This document shows positions 18,383-26,718 of a stretch of 45,419 bases of DNA, in pieces. The DNA comes from Burkholderiaceae bacterium. GTDB taxonomy: Bacteria; Pseudomonadota; Gammaproteobacteria; Burkholderiales; Burkholderiaceae. The notes beneath the pieces are model-generated. The model made no database searches. It was not told the DNA's origin and was given only the letters and a program-made list of their open reading frames with translations. Location: assembly GCA_030151165.1 (NCBI GenBank), contig JASLEM010000132.1, positions 1-45,419 on the forward strand, written 5' to 3'. Numbering within the stretch: the first letter of the stretch is position 1; each line of letters begins with the position of its first letter. The translations under genes were made by a program, and so were the position numbers.

Positions 18383-19402
18383 TCATGGAAGGAATGTGCA
18401 GCGTGTTGCCGGGACGATCGCACGAGGTTCGGGGCAGCGTGAGCCGGCCTTCTTCTGCTGAAGGGCAACGCCGTTCTTGACGGCGACCAGCTCGGCGACG
18501 ATCGATACCGCGATCTCCGCAGGCGTTTTGGAGCCGAGATACAGGCCGATCGGACCGTGCAGCCGATCGATCTCCGCCGGCGTCAGGTCGAACATCGCCA
18601 GGCGCTCGCGCCGCTTCTCCGTATTCGACCTCGATCCGAGCGCGCCGACGTAGAACGCCGGCGACTTGAGCGCTTCGAGCAATGCGAGGTCGTCGAGCTT
18701 GGGATCGTGCGTGATCGCGACCACGGCGCTGTGCGCATCCAGTTGCAGCTCGACCAACAGGTCGTCGGGCATGGCTCGGCTGAGCGTGGCGCTCGCCAGA
18801 TCCCAGTGCGCCGTGGTCTCGTCGCGCGGGTCGCAGCAGATCACCTCGAAATCGAGCGCGGTGGCCATCCTGGCGACGAGCTTCGACAGTGGCCCTGCGC
18901 CGATGATCACCAGTCGCCAGCGCGGGCCGAAGAGCACGACGAGATGGCGGCCATCGAACGCGAACGTGTCGCCGCGTGACGCCGGCATGATCTCGATCCG
19001 GCCCGAGGACAGTTCCAATCGGCGCGCGACCAGCTCGTGACGGCCCGTGCGTGCGAGGACCTCGTCGATCCAGGCCGCTTCGATGAGCGGCTCGACGACC
19101 AACTTCAGATTCCCTCCGCACGGCAAGCCGAAGCGTGCCGCTTCGTCTTTCGTGACGCCATACGAGACAAGCGTGGGCGCCGTCGCCCGCTCGCCGTGGC
19201 GCAGCCTGTCGATCAGGTCGTCTTCCACGCAACCCCCCGAGACGGATCCTTCCACGACGCCGTCGTCTCGAAGGCAGAGGAGGGCTCCCGGTGACCGCGG
19301 CGCGGAGCCCCAGGTCTCCACGACCGTGACCAGCCAGGCGGCGTGGCCGTCGCGACGAAACGCGCGGGCGCGCTCGAGAACCTGGAGGTCGAGGCTGTCC
19401 AC
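18383..19402 (-). CDS. XdhC/CoxI-family molybdenum-cofactor insertion protein
   Basis: The 339-residue protein belongs to the XdhC/CoxI family, which sulfurates or delivers molybdenum cofactor to xanthine-dehydrogenase-type enzymes. The N-terminal part carries WGSAPRSPGALLCLRDDGVVEGSVSGGCVEDDLI and FGLPCGGNLKLVVEPL with conserved cysteines. The C-terminal part is a Rossmann-like domain (LVIIGAGPLSKLVARMATALDFEVICCDPR; ALGSRSNTEKRRERL; GPIGLYLGSKTPAEIAVSIVAEL). The start is GTG 19402, 12 nt after the MFS gene stop. Its natural client is the molybdenum hydroxylase encoded divergently at 22649-24916. Confidence 0.93.
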   Translation of the reverse strand: MDSLDLQVLERARAFRRDGHAAWLVTVVETWGSAPRSPGALLCLRDDGVVEGSVSGGCVEDDLIDRLRHGERATAPTLVSYGVTKDEAARFGLPCGGNLKLVVEPLIEAAWIDEVLARTGRHELVARRLELSSGRIEIMPASRGDTFAFDGRHLVVLFGPRWRLVIIGAGPLSKLVARMATALDFEVICCDPRDETTAHWDLASATLSRAMPDDLLVELQLDAHSAVVAITHDPKLDDLALLEALKSPAFYVGALGSRSNTEKRRERLAMFDLTPAEIDRLHGPIGLYLGSKTPAEIAVSIVAELVAVKNGVALQQKKAGSRCPEPRAIVPATRCTFLP

Positions 19403-19414
19403 GGGCGGCCGGCC

Positions 19415-20611
19415 TCACGCCGCGTGCTCGCGTTCCCAGAACACGGCCGCGATGCCGGCGAGCAGCGGGAACGCGCAGCCCGCGAGCGCGACCGCGTGCC
19501 ATCCGCCGTGGCTGTACAGGACGCTGGCGATGGCGGATCCGATCGAGCCCCCGATGAAGATGCTGGTCATGTACAGCGCGTTGAGCCGGCTGCGGTGATG
19601 CGCGGGCAGTTGGTAGATGCTGCGTTGCCCGATCACCATGTTGAGCTGGACGCAGAAGTCGAGCGCGACTGCACCGATCGCCAGCACCACGAGGTCCGTG
19701 CCGAATCCGATGGCCGTCAGCAGCAAGGCGATCGCGGCGATCCACAGCGCGGCCAGCGTGCCCACGCGGCTGTGTCCGGAGTCCGCCAAGCGGCCTCCGA
19801 GCGGGCCGGACACCACGCCCGACGCACCGATCAGCGCGAAGAGCGCGATCTTCGACTGAGACAGGTGATCGACCCGGGCGAGCTCGATGGGCACCGCCGT
19901 CCAGAACAGCGAGAAAGCCGCGAACATGCAGCCCTGGTAGAAAGCGCGGCGTCGCAGGATCGGGTTGTCGCGGAACAGGTGGACGAGGGACGCCAGCAGC
20001 TGTCCATAGCCCAGCGACGATTCAGGCTGGCGGCGAGGGATCATCGTCGCGACGATCGCGGCGACCACGAGCATCATGACGGCGGCAGCCGCGAAGATCG
20101 CGCGCCAGCCGAACATGTCGGCGACGACGCTCGAGACGGGGCGCGACAGCAGGATGCCGGTCAGCAGTCCGCCCATGACGTTGCCGACGATCCGTCCGCG
20201 TGTCGCCTCTGGCGCCATGTGCGCCGCCAGGGGGATGAGCATCTGTACGGAGACCGATGTCAGCCCGATGAGCACGGACGCCGCCAGGAAGACGGACGGT
20301 TGCCGGGCGGTCGCGGCGAACGCGAGGCTGCATGCGGTGACAAGGACGGTCGTCAGGATCAGCTTGCGGTTCTCCAGCAGGTCGCCGAGCGGCACGAGAA
20401 GAAAGAGGCCGCAGGCATAGCCGATCTGCGTCAGCGAGACGATGAAGCTCGCCGCCTGCGCCGACAGGCCGAGGCTCGGCGCGATCAACTCGATGATGGG
20501 TTGCGCGTAGTAGACGTTCGCGACGACGATGCCCACGCAGAAGGCGAAGGTTCGCACCATGGCGGGGGACATGGTGTCGGACGGGGCTGGACTCGCGAGG
20601 GTTTGAGTCAT
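19415..20611 (-). CDS. MFS transporter (drug/sugar-efflux type)
   Basis: The 398-residue inner-membrane protein has about twelve hydrophobic segments and the MFS signature between TM2 and TM3 (PLGDLLENRKLIL), repeated in the second half (GPLGGRLADSGHSR). An N-terminal sequence NVYYAQPIIELI is typical of this subgroup. ATG 20611 (MTQTLASP) is chosen over an upstream non-homologous extension. It is first in an operon with xdhC-like and the hypothetical gene, divergent from the cytochrome-molybdenum hydroxylase operon. It may move the enzyme's substrate or product; the substrate is unknown. Confidence 0.9.
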   Translation of the reverse strand: MTQTLASPAPSDTMSPAMVRTFAFCVGIVVANVYYAQPIIELIAPSLGLSAQAASFIVSLTQIGYACGLFLLVPLGDLLENRKLILTTVLVTACSLAFAATARQPSVFLAASVLIGLTSVSVQMLIPLAAHMAPEATRGRIVGNVMGGLLTGILLSRPVSSVVADMFGWRAIFAAAAVMMLVVAAIVATMIPRRQPESSLGYGQLLASLVHLFRDNPILRRRAFYQGCMFAAFSLFWTAVPIELARVDHLSQSKIALFALIGASGVVSGPLGGRLADSGHSRVGTLAALWIAAIALLLTAIGFGTDLVVLAIGAVALDFCVQLNMVIGQRSIYQLPAHHRSRLNALYMTSIFIGGSIGSAIASVLYSHGGWHAVALAGCAFPLLAGIAAVFWEREHAA

Positions 20612-20717
20612 GGGTGGCTTTCTGGCTCGATGGCGGCGGTCGATCCGCGGTTGAAGACTGCGGTCGCGCGAAGGCGGTGTGCAGTTTTGTGGCGGAGCGT
20701 CGATTCGACTCCACGTC

Positions 20718-20729
20718 GCACTGGTGCGC
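20718..20729. promoter_or_regulatory. Small dyad in the divergent MFS/cytochrome promoter region
   Basis: CGCACTGGTGCG is a perfect inverted repeat (5+2+5) in the 240-bp region between the divergent MFS and cytochrome c operons. It lies 40 nt before the small ORF at 20769, close to a weak -10-like TATCCG (20745-20750). It could be an operator half-turn; evidence is only the symmetry and location. Confidence 0.3.
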
Positions 20730-20768
20730 ATCGGTATCGGGTTCTATCCGTGACAGACCGGAAGGACT

Positions 20769-20855
20769 ATGAACGCCCGGTTCGTACTCGGGTTGGTCGT
20801 GGCGGCTCGATGCGGAAAGATGGCAGCCCTGAGCCGCTCGGCGCATTCTTCATGA
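20769..20855 (+). CDS. Possible 28-residue leader peptide coupled to cytochrome c
   Basis: ATG 20769 has a strong GGAAGGA Shine-Dalgarno just upstream and opens a 28-codon frame (MNARFVLGLVVAARCGKM...). Its TGA overlaps the cytochrome c ATG as ATGA (20852-20855). The cytochrome start itself has no Shine-Dalgarno, so translation of the cytochrome is plausibly coupled to this leader. The peptide has a short hydrophobic stretch (FVLGLVVAA). No family is recognised. Confidence 0.45.
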   Translation: MNARFVLGLVVAARCGKMAALSRSAHSS

Positions 20856-22162
20856 ACCCCCTGAACACCCTTCGGCGCGTCGGCGTCCTTCGCATGGCAG
20901 GCATCGCCGTGTCCATCGTGCTGGCCGGCCTGCTGCTGGCGTGGCTTGCGACGCTTCGTCCCGCCCTCGAGCGGATCGCGCGCCCCGTGCCGTCGTCCTT
21001 TTCTTCCGAGGCCGTCGCACGAGGCTCGGTGCTGGCGTCGATCGGCAGCTGCGCCGTCTGCCACACGACCGACCGCGGCATCACCTTCGCCGGTGGTCGT
21101 GCGCTGGCCACGCCTTTCGGGACGATCTACACGACCAACATCACGCCCGACGTGGAGACCGGGATCGGCGGGTGGTCGCGCGAGGCCTTCCGCCGCGCGA
21201 TGAAGGACGGCGTCTCGCGCGACGGTCACCATGTGTACCCGGCGCTTCCCTACGAACACTTCACGCACACCAGCGACGCCGATCTCGATGCGATCTATGC
21301 GTTCCTGATGACTCGCCGACCGGTGGTCGAGGCCACGCCGGCCAATCGCCTGGTGCCGCCGTTGGGATTCCGGCCCCTGCTCGAAGGTTGGAAGCTCCTG
21401 TTCCTGCACGAGGACCCTTTCGTCCGGGATCCATCGCGTGGTGAGCTGTGGAATCGCGGCGCCTATCTTGTCGACGGTCTCGGCCACTGCGGCGGTTGCC
21501 ACACCCCCCGGAACTTGGCCGGCGGCGAGGAACGAGGCCATCTGTTCGCGGGCGGCGTAGCCGAAGGCTGGAACGCGCCGGCCCTCGATGCGACGAACCC
21601 GCGAGCGGCGAGCTGGTCGGTGGACGCTCTGTTCGGCTACCTGCGAGGCGGCCTCGAGCCAGGCCACAGCGTCGCGGCCGGTCCGATGGGGCCGGTCGCC
21701 CACGAGATGACGGATCTCCCTGAAAGCGATGTGAGGGCCATCGCGACCTACATCGCTTCGTCGATGAACCCGCGGGGCGCGCCGAGGGCGCTCGACGCGC
21801 CCGTCGACCGCGCGGCGCTGGCCCAGGCGTCCCAGCCAGAGGGCGCGACGATCTTCACCGGCGCGTGCGCGGGTTGCCACGATCCCGCGGCGCCCATGTC
21901 GCGGGAAGGGCGGCCGTCGTTGTCGACGACCAGCACGGTGCTCGCCGACGATCCGGCGAACGCGCTGCAGGCGGTGCTGTCCGGCGTGCGCTCCCCGGCC
22001 GACGACGAGACGCCGTACATGCCCGCGTTCCGCGACTCGTTGTCCGATGCGCAGGCGGCCGCGGTCGTCGCATACGTCCGCGCGCGATTCACCAACCGAC
22101 CCGCGTGGGCGGGCCTCCCGTCATCTGCCGCGAAGCTGCGGGCCGAAGCGAGCCAGCCATGA
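20852..22162 (+). CDS. Membrane-anchored tri-haem cytochrome c
   Basis: The 436-residue protein has an N-terminal TM/signal segment (about 15-33, MAGIAVSIVLAGLLLAWLATL) and three CxxCH haem sites: C67-C70-H71 (CAVCH), C213-C216-H217 (CGGCH) and C339-C342-H343 (CAGCH). The layout resembles the AdhB-type cytochrome subunits of membrane alcohol dehydrogenases and those paired with isoquinoline-oxidoreductase-type enzymes. It should carry electrons from the molybdenum enzyme to the respiratory chain in the periplasm. ATG 20852 is chosen for its ATGA coupling to the upstream leader ORF. ATG 20810 is an in-frame alternative. Its stop overlaps the next gene (ATGA). Confidence 0.93.
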   Translation: MNPLNTLRRVGVLRMAGIAVSIVLAGLLLAWLATLRPALERIARPVPSSFSSEAVARGSVLASIGSCAVCHTTDRGITFAGGRALATPFGTIYTTNITPDVETGIGGWSREAFRRAMKDGVSRDGHHVYPALPYEHFTHTSDADLDAIYAFLMTRRPVVEATPANRLVPPLGFRPLLEGWKLLFLHEDPFVRDPSRGELWNRGAYLVDGLGHCGGCHTPRNLAGGEERGHLFAGGVAEGWNAPALDATNPRAASWSVDALFGYLRGGLEPGHSVAAGPMGPVAHEMTDLPESDVRAIATYIASSMNPRGAPRALDAPVDRAALAQASQPEGATIFTGACAGCHDPAAPMSREGRPSLSTTSTVLADDPANALQAVLSGVRSPADDETPYMPAFRDSLSDAQAAAVVAYVRARFTNRPAWAGLPSSAAKLRAEASQP

Positions 22163-22665
22163 GCATCACTCTTCACGTCAACGGCCAGGATCGAACGGTG
22201 AGCAGCGACCCCTCGACGCCACTGCTCTACGTCCTGCGCAACGATCTCGCGCTCAATGGCGCCAAGTACGGCTGCGGACTCGGCCAGTGCGGCGCGTGCA
22301 CGGTGCAGATCGACGGGCACGCGGCATTTTCGTGCCTGACGCCGATCGCGTCGCTGCCGGGCAAGTCGGTCCGCACCATCGAGGGCCTGGCGACGTCCGC
22401 GGGCCCGAACGTCGTCCAGCAGGCGTTCGAGCACGAGCAGGCGGCGCAGTGCGGCTACTGCATCGCCGGCATGGTGATGCGCGCCCAGGCACTGCTCGAC
22501 CGCGATCCCGCGCCGACCGACGCCGCGATCCGCGCGCACATGCAGACCAACCTGTGTCGCTGCGGCACGCACATGCGCATCCTGCGCGCGATCCGCCGGG
22601 CGTCCGACGCGCTCGTCGCGATGCGCTCGACCCATGGAGGCTCGCGCGATGACGGAGATCGTTGA
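22159..22665 (+). CDS. 2Fe-2S subunit of molybdenum hydroxylase (IorA-like)
   Basis: The 168-residue small subunit carries two 2Fe-2S clusters. The plant-ferredoxin-type cluster uses C39, C44, C47 and C59 (CGLGQCGACTVQIDG...C). The second uses C98, C101, C133 and C135 (CGYCIAGM...CRCG). It matches the small subunits of isoquinoline 1-oxidoreductase and related periplasmic aldehyde oxidoreductases. It transfers electrons from the molybdopterin subunit to the cytochrome. ATG 22159 overlaps the cytochrome stop (ATGA), and its 3' end overlaps the next gene by 17 nt, so the three genes form a tightly coupled operon. Confidence 0.95.
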   Translation: MSITLHVNGQDRTVSSDPSTPLLYVLRNDLALNGAKYGCGLGQCGACTVQIDGHAAFSCLTPIASLPGKSVRTIEGLATSAGPNVVQQAFEHEQAAQCGYCIAGMVMRAQALLDRDPAPTDAAIRAHMQTNLCRCGTHMRILRAIRRASDALVAMRSTHGGSRDDGDR

Positions 22666-24916
22666 TCCCGGGCGCATGCGGCGCCGCACGTTTCTTGGCG
22701 TCGGCGCGTTGATCGTCGACTTCTCCTTGCACGGCATCGCGCGGGCACAGCTCGCCGGTGGTGGCGAAGGCGGAGCCGGACCCAAGGTGCTCGCGCCGAA
22801 CCTCATCGGCGACCTCAAGAGCACGCCCTGGCTCGATGCCTGGATCCGCATCGATCGCGATGGCAAGGTCACTGTCTTCACCGGCAAGGCCGAACTGGGG
22901 CAGGGCATCCGGACGGCACTGATCCAGGTGGCCGCCGAGGAACTCGACGTGTCGCCGCAGGCCATCGAGCTCGTCACCGCGGACACGGCACGGACGCCTG
23001 ATGAAGGCCTGACCGCGGGCAGTCACTCGATGCAGGACAGCGGACGCGCCATCCAGAACGCCGCCGCCAACGTGCTCGCCTTGCTGGTGCGCGAAGCGTC
23101 GAATCAGCTCGGCGTGCCGGCGACCCTGCTGTCCTCTGACGGAAAGGGCGCCGTGGTCGCCGTCGATGGACGCCGGCTTCCGTACGGCATGCTCGCGCAA
23201 TCGCTGTCGCTGCGCGTCGAGGCATTGCCTGGCGTGCCGTTGCGGGATCCGCGGCTGTATCGCACGATGGGCCGATCCCTGCCGCGCATCGACATCCCGG
23301 CCAAGGTCACGGGCGGTGCGTCCTACGTGCAGGACCTGCGCCTGCCCCGGATGCTGCACGCGCGCGTCGTCCGCGGGCCGAGCTACCGGACGACGCTGGA
23401 CCGCGTCGACATTGCGGCGGCCGCGCAGATGCCAGGCGTCGTGAAGATCGTGCAGTCCGGCGGCTTCACGGCGGTCGTCGCCGACCAGGAGTGGCCGGCC
23501 ATCCTCGCGATGCGCCGGCTGCAGTCGTCCGCGTTCACGCGCCAGGGGCTGCCGATCCCGCTGCAGGACTCGCGCGCGATCCTCAAGGCCCTGCCGACCC
23601 GCGACATCGTGATCCTCGACACGACAGCTCCGGCCGCGTCCGCGGTCATGACGCTGCGTGCCAGCTACAGCCGACCGTGGCTGCACCACGGGTCGATCGG
23701 ACCCTCGTGCGCGGTGGCGCATTACCGGGACGGCGAGATGACGGTCTGGAGCCATTCGCAAGGCATCTTCGATGTGCGCCGCGTCGTTTCCGAACTCTGC
23801 GGCCTGCCGATCGAGCGCGTGCGCGGCATCCACTCGCCCGGCTCGGGCTGCTACGGCCAGAACGGCGCGGACGACGTGGCGGCGGACGCCGCGCTGATCG
23901 CGCTCTCGATGCCCGGCCGGCCGATCCGCCTGCAGTGGATGCGCGAGCAGGAGCAGGGCTGGGAGCCGATGGGGCCCGGCATGGTGACCGATGTCGAGGC
24001 TTCGCTCGATGCCAACCATCGCATCGTCGCCTGGAACTACGAGGTGTGGAGCAACCCGCACAACAATCGGCCCGTCGGCGCAGGCGGTGTCGTCGCCGGT
24101 CAGGAGGTCGTGCCGCCGTTCGCGATTCCCGAGGGCAAGCCGATCCCGATGCCCGAAGGCGACGGCAGCCGGAACTCGAACCCGCTCTACGCACTGCCCA
24201 ACATGCACGTGCTGTATCACTTTGCCAAGGACATGCCGCTGCGGGTCTCGGCGCTGCGCTCGCTGGGTGCGCATCTGAACGTCTTCTCGATCGAGTCGAT
24301 GTTCGACGAGTTGGCCAGGAAGGCCGCCATCGACCCCTTGGCGCTTCGTCTGGCGCACATGGAAGATGTGCGCGCGCGCGATGTGATGCAGGCCGCCGCC
24401 GACCGTTTCGGCTGGATGCATCGTCGCGCGGGCGACGGCTATCGCGGATGCGGGATGGGTTTCGCGCGCTACAAGAACATCGGCGCCTATTGCGCGGTCG
24501 TGCTCGAGATCGAGGTCGACCACGACTCAGGTCGCATCTGGGTGCGCCGCGCGGTCGCGGCCGTCGACAGCGGCCAGACGGTCAGCCCCGACGGCGTGCG
24601 CAACCAGATCGAGGGTGCGCTGCTGCAATCGTTGAGCTGGACGACGCGCGAGGAAGCGCTTTTCGACGCGGATCATCGTCGCAGCTTCGACTGGAGCGCC
24701 TACCCGATCCATCGGTTCAAGGAAGTACCGGACAGCGTGGAGGTGCACATCGTCGAACGTCCCGGCTCGCCGTTCCTCGGGACGGCCGAGGCCGCCCAGG
24801 GGCCGACCGCGGCGGCGCTCGCGAATGCGCTCGCCGACGCCACGGGGTGTCGATTGCGGGACATGCCGCTGTCGCCCGAACGCGTGCGCCGGGCGCTGTC
24901 GGGCGCCGCCACGTAG
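22649..24916 (+). CDS. Molybdopterin-binding hydroxylase subunit (IorB-like)
   Basis: The 755-residue catalytic subunit belongs to the xanthine-dehydrogenase-type family of which isoquinoline 1-oxidoreductase beta is the prototype. It starts with a twin-arginine signal (RRRTFLG, residues 11-17), so it is exported folded. Family segments include the GKAELGQGIRTALIQVAAEEL region, TAGSHSMQDSGRAIQNAAA, and the C-terminal active-site glutamate region LGTAEAAQGPTAAALANAL. ATG 22649 has a perfect GGAGG 8 nt upstream; ATG 22634 is less likely. The substrate may be an N-heterocycle or an aldehyde and cannot be fixed from sequence. XdhC at 18383 probably matures it. Confidence 0.95.
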   Translation: MTEIVDPGRMRRRTFLGVGALIVDFSLHGIARAQLAGGGEGGAGPKVLAPNLIGDLKSTPWLDAWIRIDRDGKVTVFTGKAELGQGIRTALIQVAAEELDVSPQAIELVTADTARTPDEGLTAGSHSMQDSGRAIQNAAANVLALLVREASNQLGVPATLLSSDGKGAVVAVDGRRLPYGMLAQSLSLRVEALPGVPLRDPRLYRTMGRSLPRIDIPAKVTGGASYVQDLRLPRMLHARVVRGPSYRTTLDRVDIAAAAQMPGVVKIVQSGGFTAVVADQEWPAILAMRRLQSSAFTRQGLPIPLQDSRAILKALPTRDIVILDTTAPAASAVMTLRASYSRPWLHHGSIGPSCAVAHYRDGEMTVWSHSQGIFDVRRVVSELCGLPIERVRGIHSPGSGCYGQNGADDVAADAALIALSMPGRPIRLQWMREQEQGWEPMGPGMVTDVEASLDANHRIVAWNYEVWSNPHNNRPVGAGGVVAGQEVVPPFAIPEGKPIPMPEGDGSRNSNPLYALPNMHVLYHFAKDMPLRVSALRSLGAHLNVFSIESMFDELARKAAIDPLALRLAHMEDVRARDVMQAAADRFGWMHRRAGDGYRGCGMGFARYKNIGAYCAVVLEIEVDHDSGRIWVRRAVAAVDSGQTVSPDGVRNQIEGALLQSLSWTTREEALFDADHRRSFDWSAYPIHRFKEVPDSVEVHIVERPGSPFLGTAEAAQGPTAAALANALADATGCRLRDMPLSPERVRRALSGAAT

Positions 24917-24922
24917 GCTGCG

Positions 24923-25597
24923 TCAACGAGCAGGCGTATCCAGGGCGATTTGGCGGGACAGGGTGGCGAACGTCTGCGCGAAGTCGTCGACCACCGCGTC
25001 GAAGTGCGCGGCGCCGGCGTCGAAGGACCAGGTCCGAATCGACGAGGGCGCCGCCAGCGAACCTTGACGGAGACGATCCGACAGCGCGAGCGCCGAAAGC
25101 GCGCCGGTCAGCATCGCTCGAGCGGCATGCAAGGTCGACGATGGCGGCACACCGGCGTCCAGCAGGTTGGGCGCGAAGGCTGCGCTGCGTGAACGCAGCC
25201 GCTCGGCCTGGCCGACGGCGAACGCGCACGCGCGCGAGAGCGTCTCCTCGTCCAGCGTTTCGGGGCCGCCCAGCCCCAACACGAGGATCGCCTTGGCACG
25301 CACCTGGGCGGGTGGGCGGGTCACGAGCAACGAGTCCAAGCTGCGAGCCCGGAAGAGCCCCGAGCTGCGCGCCGAGGTGAGGGCGCCGCCGAGCGCCTGG
25401 TCGAGGCGGAGGAGGCCACCGCTCAGCCTCGCGCCCGGGAACTCGCGCTCGAACATGCACGCCACCGACAGATCGACGTCGGCGTCGTCCGGCGACTGCG
25501 ACACCACGTCGAACAGCGTGTCCAGACACGAGCCCAGAGGTGCCCGCAATGGCGAGGTGGCGTTGCCGAAAGAGGTCGGTTGCGGCGGCGCATGCAT
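24923..25597 (-). CDS. Orphan M17-type leucyl aminopeptidase N-terminal domain protein
   Basis: The 224-residue protein resembles the macro-like N-terminal domain of M17 leucyl aminopeptidases (FEREFPGARLSGGLLRLDQALGGALTSARSSGLFRARSLDSLLVTRPP...VRAKAILVLGLGGPETLDEETLSRAC). The catalytic C-terminal domain with its metal ligands is absent, so peptidase activity is not expected. ATG 25597 has GGAG 8 nt upstream; earlier in-frame starts lack one. It lies 95 nt downstream of the hydrolase gene on the same strand and ends 6 nt from the convergent molybdenum hydroxylase. Its function is unknown. Confidence 0.75.
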   Translation of the reverse strand: MHAPPQPTSFGNATSPLRAPLGSCLDTLFDVVSQSPDDADVDLSVACMFEREFPGARLSGGLLRLDQALGGALTSARSSGLFRARSLDSLLVTRPPAQVRAKAILVLGLGGPETLDEETLSRACAFAVGQAERLRSRSAAFAPNLLDAGVPPSSTLHAARAMLTGALSALALSDRLRQGSLAAPSSIRTWSFDAGAAHFDAVVDDFAQTFATLSRQIALDTPAR

Positions 25598-25692
25598 GAG
25601 GGGGACTCCGTGGAAAGCCATCGCCGATGATGCGCCGATCGCCATGGCGCCGTCGTGTCGAAAGGCCGGCCGCGTTCGCATCCCCGGGGCGA

Positions 25693-26403
25693 TCAGTCCA
25701 CGGCGTCCACGGCGGCGAGGATCACGTCGGCGACCGCCTGATGATGCGAGATCAGCGACATGTGGCTGGACGCCAGCTCGGTCGTGTGCGCTTCCATCTT
25801 CCGTGCCAGCGCGCGTTGCAGGTCGACGTTGACGGCACGGTCGTCCGACGAGACGACGTACCAGGTGGGCCGAGTGCGCCAGGCCGTCTTGCTGACCTTG
25901 TCTCCGAAGGTGGTCAACGCCAGCGGCGGAGCGATCGCGGCGAGGACGCGCGCTTCTTCTTCCGGCAGATCCTGGGCGACGTTCCGGATCCACCCTTCCT
26001 CGGTCATGCGAAGTGCTCCGGTGCGATCGGGCTCGACCGTGCTCAGTCCGGGGGGCGCGTCGTGCAGGGCCACCTGGTCGCCCGTCGACTGACCGGCGTC
26101 CGGTGCGAAGGCGGCCACGTAGACGAGCGCCTTCACCTTCGGATCCTCCCCCGCTTCGGTGATGACGGTACCCCCCCAGCTATGGCCCACGAGCACGACG
26201 GTGCCATCGATGTTGGAGATCGCCTTGCGCGTCGCTTCGACATCGTCGGCGAGCGAGCTGGTCGGGTTCTGCACGGCGACCACCGGAACGTCCTGGGCCT
26301 GGAGATGCTGGATCACGTGGCGCCAGCTGGACCCATCCGCCCACGCACCGTGAACGAGGACGACGGTGGTCGCGGGAGACGTTTTGGAGGGGGAGTCGGT
26401 CAT
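25693..26403 (-). CDS. Alpha/beta-fold hydrolase
   Basis: The 236-residue protein is a small alpha/beta hydrolase. The oxyanion segment VHGAWADGSSW, nucleophile elbow GHSWGG (Ser), and a C-terminal His segment (ASSHMSLISHH) form the expected triad with an acidic residue near SSDDRAVN. Close family members are annotated as esterases or salicylate-esterase-like proteins of plant and bacterial origin; the substrate is unknown. The ATG at 26403 is preceded by GAGG at 8 nt. There is no signal peptide, so it is cytoplasmic. It is divergent from the second MFS transporter. Confidence 0.9.
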   Translation of the reverse strand: MTDSPSKTSPATTVVLVHGAWADGSSWRHVIQHLQAQDVPVVAVQNPTSSLADDVEATRKAISNIDGTVVLVGHSWGGTVITEAGEDPKVKALVYVAAFAPDAGQSTGDQVALHDAPPGLSTVEPDRTGALRMTEEGWIRNVAQDLPEEEARVLAAIAPPLALTTFGDKVSKTAWRTRPTWYVVSSDDRAVNVDLQRALARKMEAHTTELASSHMSLISHHQAVADVILAAVDAVD

Positions 26404-26718
26404 GGGGTGTGCCTCGATGCGGATGGGTGGAAATCGAAGTCGTGCACTGCGGCTCGACGACCGTCGATTCTGGGAAGCCGTGCGGGCCTGCGCTACCGCA
26501 CGAGTCAGTACGCGCGGCTAGGCCGAACGGACTGTGGCAAGTCCATCGGGGCGTACGCGCTCTCGGCGTTCGTCGTCATGCGACCGTGTCGAGCATGGAC
26601 CCGCCGACCGATGCGCTGGCGATCCGTTTCGAGAAGACTCGATGCATCCGACCCGGCGTGCTTCGGCGCGTGTTTCCAAGCGGCACGCGCCTCGGCGTGC
26701 ATCACGAAAGCTTGCCCG
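26404..26718. other. 315-bp divergent intergenic region
   Basis: This is the spacer between the divergent hydrolase and MFS genes. No small gene, good promoter pair or terminator is visible. A segment TACCGCACGAGTCAGTACG (around 26496-26514) faintly resembles the conserved regulatory element (TACC...AGTCA) but has wrong spacing and no -10 at the expected place. Confidence 0.5.

Noticed and set aside
26496..26514. Further copy of the 18-bp element before the second MFS gene
   Set aside because: TACC and AGTCA are present but spacing is 2 nt too long, the AATGG end is missing and no -10 follows at 20 nt.
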